Assembly: GCA_947034895.1 (NCBI GenBank)
Contig: OX344764.1
Span: 73,265,348-73,329,347 of the forward strand
Length of the DNA: 64,000 bases
Source of the DNA: Rhytidiadelphus loreus
Taxonomy: Eukaryota > Streptophyta > Bryopsida > Hypnales > Hylocomiaceae
Reading direction: 5' to 3'
The notes under the pieces were generated by a model, which searched no databases, was not told the DNA's origin, and was given only the letters and a program-made list of their open reading frames with translations. Below are positions 59,991 through 64,000 of this stretch, one piece after another (the first letter of the stretch is position 1; every line of letters starts with the position of its first letter). The position numbers were made by a program, and so were the translations under genes.

Positions 59991-61150
59991 TAACCATGAT
60001 CTTGGCACAAAAAGGGGCACTTTGGGGAGTCCCTACCTTAGTTACAAATTTCAAAGGTTTTGGTTGGCTCTGCGTTTACACATCAAGGATGCACTAGTAA
60101 ACAATGTTATGCAAGCTTCTCGAAGTTTGCGACTGACAAACAGTTCTCGCTAAATCCAACAACTCCTGGAATTTGGCTCGACAGATTGTGACTCTCTTCG
60201 ATTGCACTTGTTTGCACTGGGTGTTGTGAGAATTGAACTAACCCAAATCCATATTGAGCGGTATGACTCTTCATTGATTTGAGCCATGCTGCTCAGAATC
60301 CATTAATTTGCCCAACTGAAGTACTGCTAATCCAAATTTGGCAGTTTCTTTTACTGTATGAGTTAGACTCTCATATGGCAAGGAATCTATTGTTCATGCG
60401 TAGCTTGTCGTGCAGTGTCGTTTAGGGTTTGTTCATGCGAGCATTTCGCGTGTAAATTTGTGGTTGTATTTGAGTTGCGGAGATTTTTCATGGGTGATCC
60501 GGGAATTAGAGACCGTGATTCAAGCTTTAAGCCGTATTTTCTCCGAAATTGGAGGAGGAGAACGTCGAGTTTTGCTGCTTTGGGATCTGGTATGAATTTT
60601 GCTGGGTGGTATGGCTTGTTGCATCTCAATTGCGCAGTTTTGCGAAACACTTGTCCACTATTTATGAAAGAAATTGACGTACATTGCATTGTAATTTACA
60701 AATTGTACATCAGAGCAGAGTCGTCAGAGCATGTATCGCGGCTATATGTCGTTTATCATTGCCAATTGCTTGCCTTTCTTTGTAGTTCCGTGCTTTTGAA
60801 GTAGTATCATTGAATTTTCTGTTGGCGGGTTGTTGGTGTTTCCTGTTAACGATAAGGATTCATGAAACATCGACGACTGTTACTTTTAGGGTTCAGGAGC
60901 TCCAGTGGAACTTCGAGTTTCATAGTTTCAATCTTCTGTGCTACCGTATCGTCTCGAGCTTGGAAGTGCAAGTTATCGTTGAGCTTGCCGTGCTTTTCTC
61001 TAGAGAACTGACGACTATTTATCTCCTAGCTTGTCTTAAGCAAGCCATGTAGCACAAGACCGTGTTGGGAGCCTCTGTTGCATTTGGAATTTTGTCTTGA
61101 GTTTAAATTGATATTGACTCTAAATGCAACCGTTTTTCTTCGTATTGCAG

Positions 61151-61190
61151 GAAGGGATATGATGTTGAAGACAAGGCATTAGCTGCAAGA
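61151..61190 (+). other. Probable non-coding 5' UTR exon of the B3 gene
   Basis: A 40-bp segment between TATTGCAG| and |GTAAGCTT, conserved in both duplicates. An upstream leader exon probably ends at about 60590 (GGGATCTG|GTATGAAT). Joining these keeps no long frame open, so they are best read as 5' UTR. Confidence 0.45.
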
Positions 61191-61479
61191 GTAAGCTTTT
61201 TTACTTCCAAGGCTTCCCCGGGTTTCATGCGCAGCCCCCTTGTGCTAATGAAAATTTCTGTGGGAGTGCCTGTTTGACGATAGATTCACGTATTTATGAT
61301 TGTAAGTAGGCCCCCACCTTACATGCTTTCATATCAGGTAGGAATTGAATCTGAGGTAGATCATTATAAGGGTTGGTTCGGTTGTGTTGTTCACGTCTTT
61401 CAATGTTTACAAAATCATAAATTGGTCATAAAATAATTGGCTTCTGTGTGTCTAGCAGCTGGTTCCTTGAGAATCTGAG

Positions 61480-64000
61480 ATGGCAAACGCAAGGATCGAG
61501 CTGTGTGGCGCTTGCTGTGAAGGCTCTCACCCAGTTCGCAAGAGTTTCTGTGAATCCATCGTATGTGCATGTGGCGCACCCTTCTTCTCGCAGATTGTCG
61601 TGGAGAATAACTTACCCACCAATCGAAGATGCCTGATTGTAAGTTTTGAAGATTCTTTGTTTTCGATGGAACTTCATTTAGATTGATCAAAACGTTTCTT
61701 TCTGGATCTGTTTTTGACCTGACATGCTGATGCAGGAAATTCCTATGGAATTTATGGAAGACCATGGCTCTAGATTTGAATCATTGGATAAGACTGTCAC
61801 GCTGCAAGACAAAGAAGACGGTGAAATACATCGGGTGAAGATCGGAGGCAATCTTTATGTGGGATTTGGATTCGAGTGGAGAGATTTTGCACAGTCGCAC
61901 AACATTGGCATTGGGCAGGTTATTGTCTTCACATTGGTGGCGAAGTCTCGGTTCTTGGTGCAAGTCTACAAGCTGGGCAACCCATTCTCGATTGCTACAA
62001 AACCTCAAACTTCGGCAAATGTTGAAGTTGAACAAGCTCGAACAGTGCCGCCACCAGTTACTCCGATGGTAGAGGACGATGATGACATTGAGGTTTGTGT
62101 GGCTCAGGATTGGTTGTTAGCAAAAGCTTCAAGAACGAAAACGGCTAACCCCAATCTTCCCTCAAAGGTGAAGGTGGAGAAAGTATTTTCAGAGACCTCA
62201 AGCGGGCAAGCTATCCGAACACCTGACGTTACTGTTAATGAGCGACAGAAGCGCAGAATTGTTCCCAATGATTTAGACGGCATTGTGGAGGCTTCAGACT
62301 CTTCCAGACGGAAGAAAAAGTTTGATTCTGAGATTATCCATGAAGGACACTCCTTGCGAGGGACGACTCGACGGGCGCTTCGATACGAACATCCAATATT
62401 GAAAACTCCAGCTGAAGACCAAGGAGGCCTGGGAGGCCAGGCATCACCTCAGGCCTCAACTCGTGAGAGCTCCAGCGACAGTGACGAGAATGGAGATTCA
62501 GATGCATCTTCACCCTCTACTTCAGACTGTGCATGGTCTCCAGAAAAATCTCGTTCACATGGTGGTAGAAAGAGTAGTGCTGCGAATTATGCTGCGTATA
62601 ACGACAGCAATACAGAGGACGAGGATGAAGACGATGAAGATGGTGAGGATGGGGTGGAGGACGATCAGGTTTTGAACAAAATTGCAGGAAAGAAGCGCTC
62701 ATCTGCAGACGGAAGTAGTTCCTTGGATGAAATCAAGAGGAAAAGAGGCAGAGCTTCTATGAGGATTAAAGCAGAGACCGATCTTGCAAGTGCCGACGAT
62801 GAGATGAATGGAACCACGACTGGTCTTCTGGTCGAGGGATATATTGTCAAAAAACATGGACACGATTGGCATAAGCCAGGGACGAAGAGGGGCCGAACAT
62901 ATGTCTCTAGACGACGTCCAGTGACTGAATCTGAGAAAGTGAAGACCTTGGAAAAAGCGCGACAGGTTCAAATAAATTATCCCAGTTTCTTAAAGCAACT
63001 TCATAAAGACAGTTGCTACCGTTCCTTGAAGTTGGTAAGTCATTCTCTCATACTAATGTTCTGAATTCAATCAGGTTGTGGTTTATGTTTCCGTGAACTG
63101 CACACAAGGGAATGTTAGAATATTGTTTAACAACTGTCGGCCACTAGACCTTTAGTGTTGATTGCGATCATTACGTATTTTCAGTATCCTCGTGTCAGCA
63201 TATTAATCTTTTTTCGGTGAAGACTCCTCATTTGTATTATGCTATACTTTTGGGTTAAAATACTTTGGGGTTGAGAATACCTTGTATTAGGATTGACCTG
63301 CTCTTCACGTTATTCTCATCATATCCTCAGCATGTCCATGTAGTTATTTGACATTGATATGTAAATTTATTTTGAAGTAATTATCGACCTTGAATTTGAA
63401 TTTGAGAAGTACAGATGGTCTTCTTTTGCAGTTCCCCCCAACTCCATTCTACAGGGACAACATGGTCTCTGCAACAAAGGGATCGTACAAGGCGACGCTT
63501 ATTGATCAGGAAGGAAATTCATGGTCAACTCATATTTGTGGGATGAAGATTTTTTGGAAGAATTTCACTCTTGATCACCATTTGGAAGAGGATGATGTTG
63601 TTGTTTTTGAGCTTGTAGATCCAAGACCAGAAAGCGTCACGTTTCTCGTTCACATTTTTCGGGTAGTGGATGTTAAGGTGACTCTCACTGGGAAAGCAGG
63701 TTGGGCTGTCAATTACAACGTTGTTGAAGGTACAAAGAAACAGTACTTCGAGGAGAGGAGGCGATTGGCTAAGGTCAGTAAATTATTGAATTTAGATCTT
63801 TATCTCTGATAAATTAACAACCCTTGTTCTTTCGGTACCAATGTTAGCTTACATATCTCTTGATGTGATCATAAACTTAGTGACAATATTTCAGGTCTAC
63901 GTTGAAGTGATTTCTGTTCAGTATAGCTTGTGATTCACTATATATGTGATATCAGTCCCTGAAATATGATTTCAATCCCTGCAGGCTCAGGGATTGAAAA
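61480..64000 (+). CDS. Two-domain B3 DNA-binding protein (REM-like), partial at the right edge
   Basis: Coding exons are 61480-61638, 61736-63034, 63432-63773 and 63985 to beyond the window, all joined in phase 0 with GT...AG boundaries; about 600 residues are visible. The N-terminus has clustered cysteines (LCGACCEG, CACGAPF), as in some plant multi-B3 proteins. B3 domain 1 is at about residues 33-134 (FFSQIVVENNLP, IPMEF, GFEWRDFAQSH, GQVIVFTL). A long acidic, Ser-rich linker follows, with a run of Asp/Glu (NTEDEDEDDEDGEDG) and nuclear-localisation-like basic patches (SSRRKKKFD, EIKRKRGR, GTKRGRTYVSRRRP). B3 domain 2 is at about residues 468-570 (YPSFLKQLHKDS, FPPTPFYRDNM, FWKNFTLDHHLEEDDVVVFEL). 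It is probably a nuclear DNA-binding regulator; target and process are unknown. The start is the first ATG after the AGCAG acceptor. The promoter, leader and first B3 domain are duplicated at 50-54 kb. Confidence 0.88.

Larger units (their letters stand above)
57462..62044. repeat. Right copy of the 4.3-4.6 kb direct duplication
   Basis: Direct repeat of 49694-54010. Differences from the left copy include a 244-bp MITE (59255-59498), three instead of two 64-bp hairpin units, a short insertion in the 61.0 kb leader region (tctagagaactgacgact), and loss of about 60 bases near 57920. At the right end the coding sequence continues into the intact B3 gene, so this copy keeps the original junction. 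Confidence 0.9.

Overview
The window is nuclear DNA of a land plant. It carries a fused plant-type biotin gene (BIO3-BIO1), a NO EXINE FORMATION 1 (NEF1) homologue and two-domain B3 DNA-binding proteins. All are split by GT-AG introns and lie in AT-rich, gene-poor DNA dense with transposable-element remnants. The NEF1 and BIO proteins look clearly diverged from the Arabidopsis proteins as I remember them, which hints at a seedless plant, perhaps a bryophyte. That is inference and the species is not determined.

Layout. 1-102: end of an upstream gene. 103-10150: AT-rich DNA with a Stowaway-type MITE, a nested element (3429-5832) holding a second MITE and a solo LTR, a TTAA-flanked element (7066-7999), and a small MITE just upstream of NEF1. 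10295-14923: complete NEF1 homologue, 4 coding exons, + strand. 14924-37690: about 23 kb with no credible gene. It holds more TTAA-flanked elements, minisatellites, a pair of inverted TIR elements (23.6-25.8 kb), an 819-bp palindrome (29.4-30.2 kb) and simple AT-rich sequence. 37694-44522: complete BIO3-BIO1 gene, 16 coding exons, - strand. 46700-48300: an unrecognised small gene or pseudogene whose 5' leader is interrupted by a hAT-like MITE and whose frame is broken. 49694-54010 and 57462-62044: a direct duplication of about 4.3-4.6 kb carrying the 5' part of a B3 gene. The left copy is cut off after its first B3 domain, exactly where a foldback-like element begins. The right copy continues into a full two-B3-domain gene that runs off the window.

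The genes do not form a pathway. BIO3-BIO1 performs two consecutive steps of biotin synthesis in mitochondria. NEF1 is a polytopic membrane protein needed for pollen exine in Arabidopsis. The B3 protein is a probable nuclear DNA-binding protein. The most unusual signal is a set of elements bounded by TTAA plus CCCCTAA-type inverted termini, an arrangement typical of piggyBac-type transposons, which are not normally expected in land plants.
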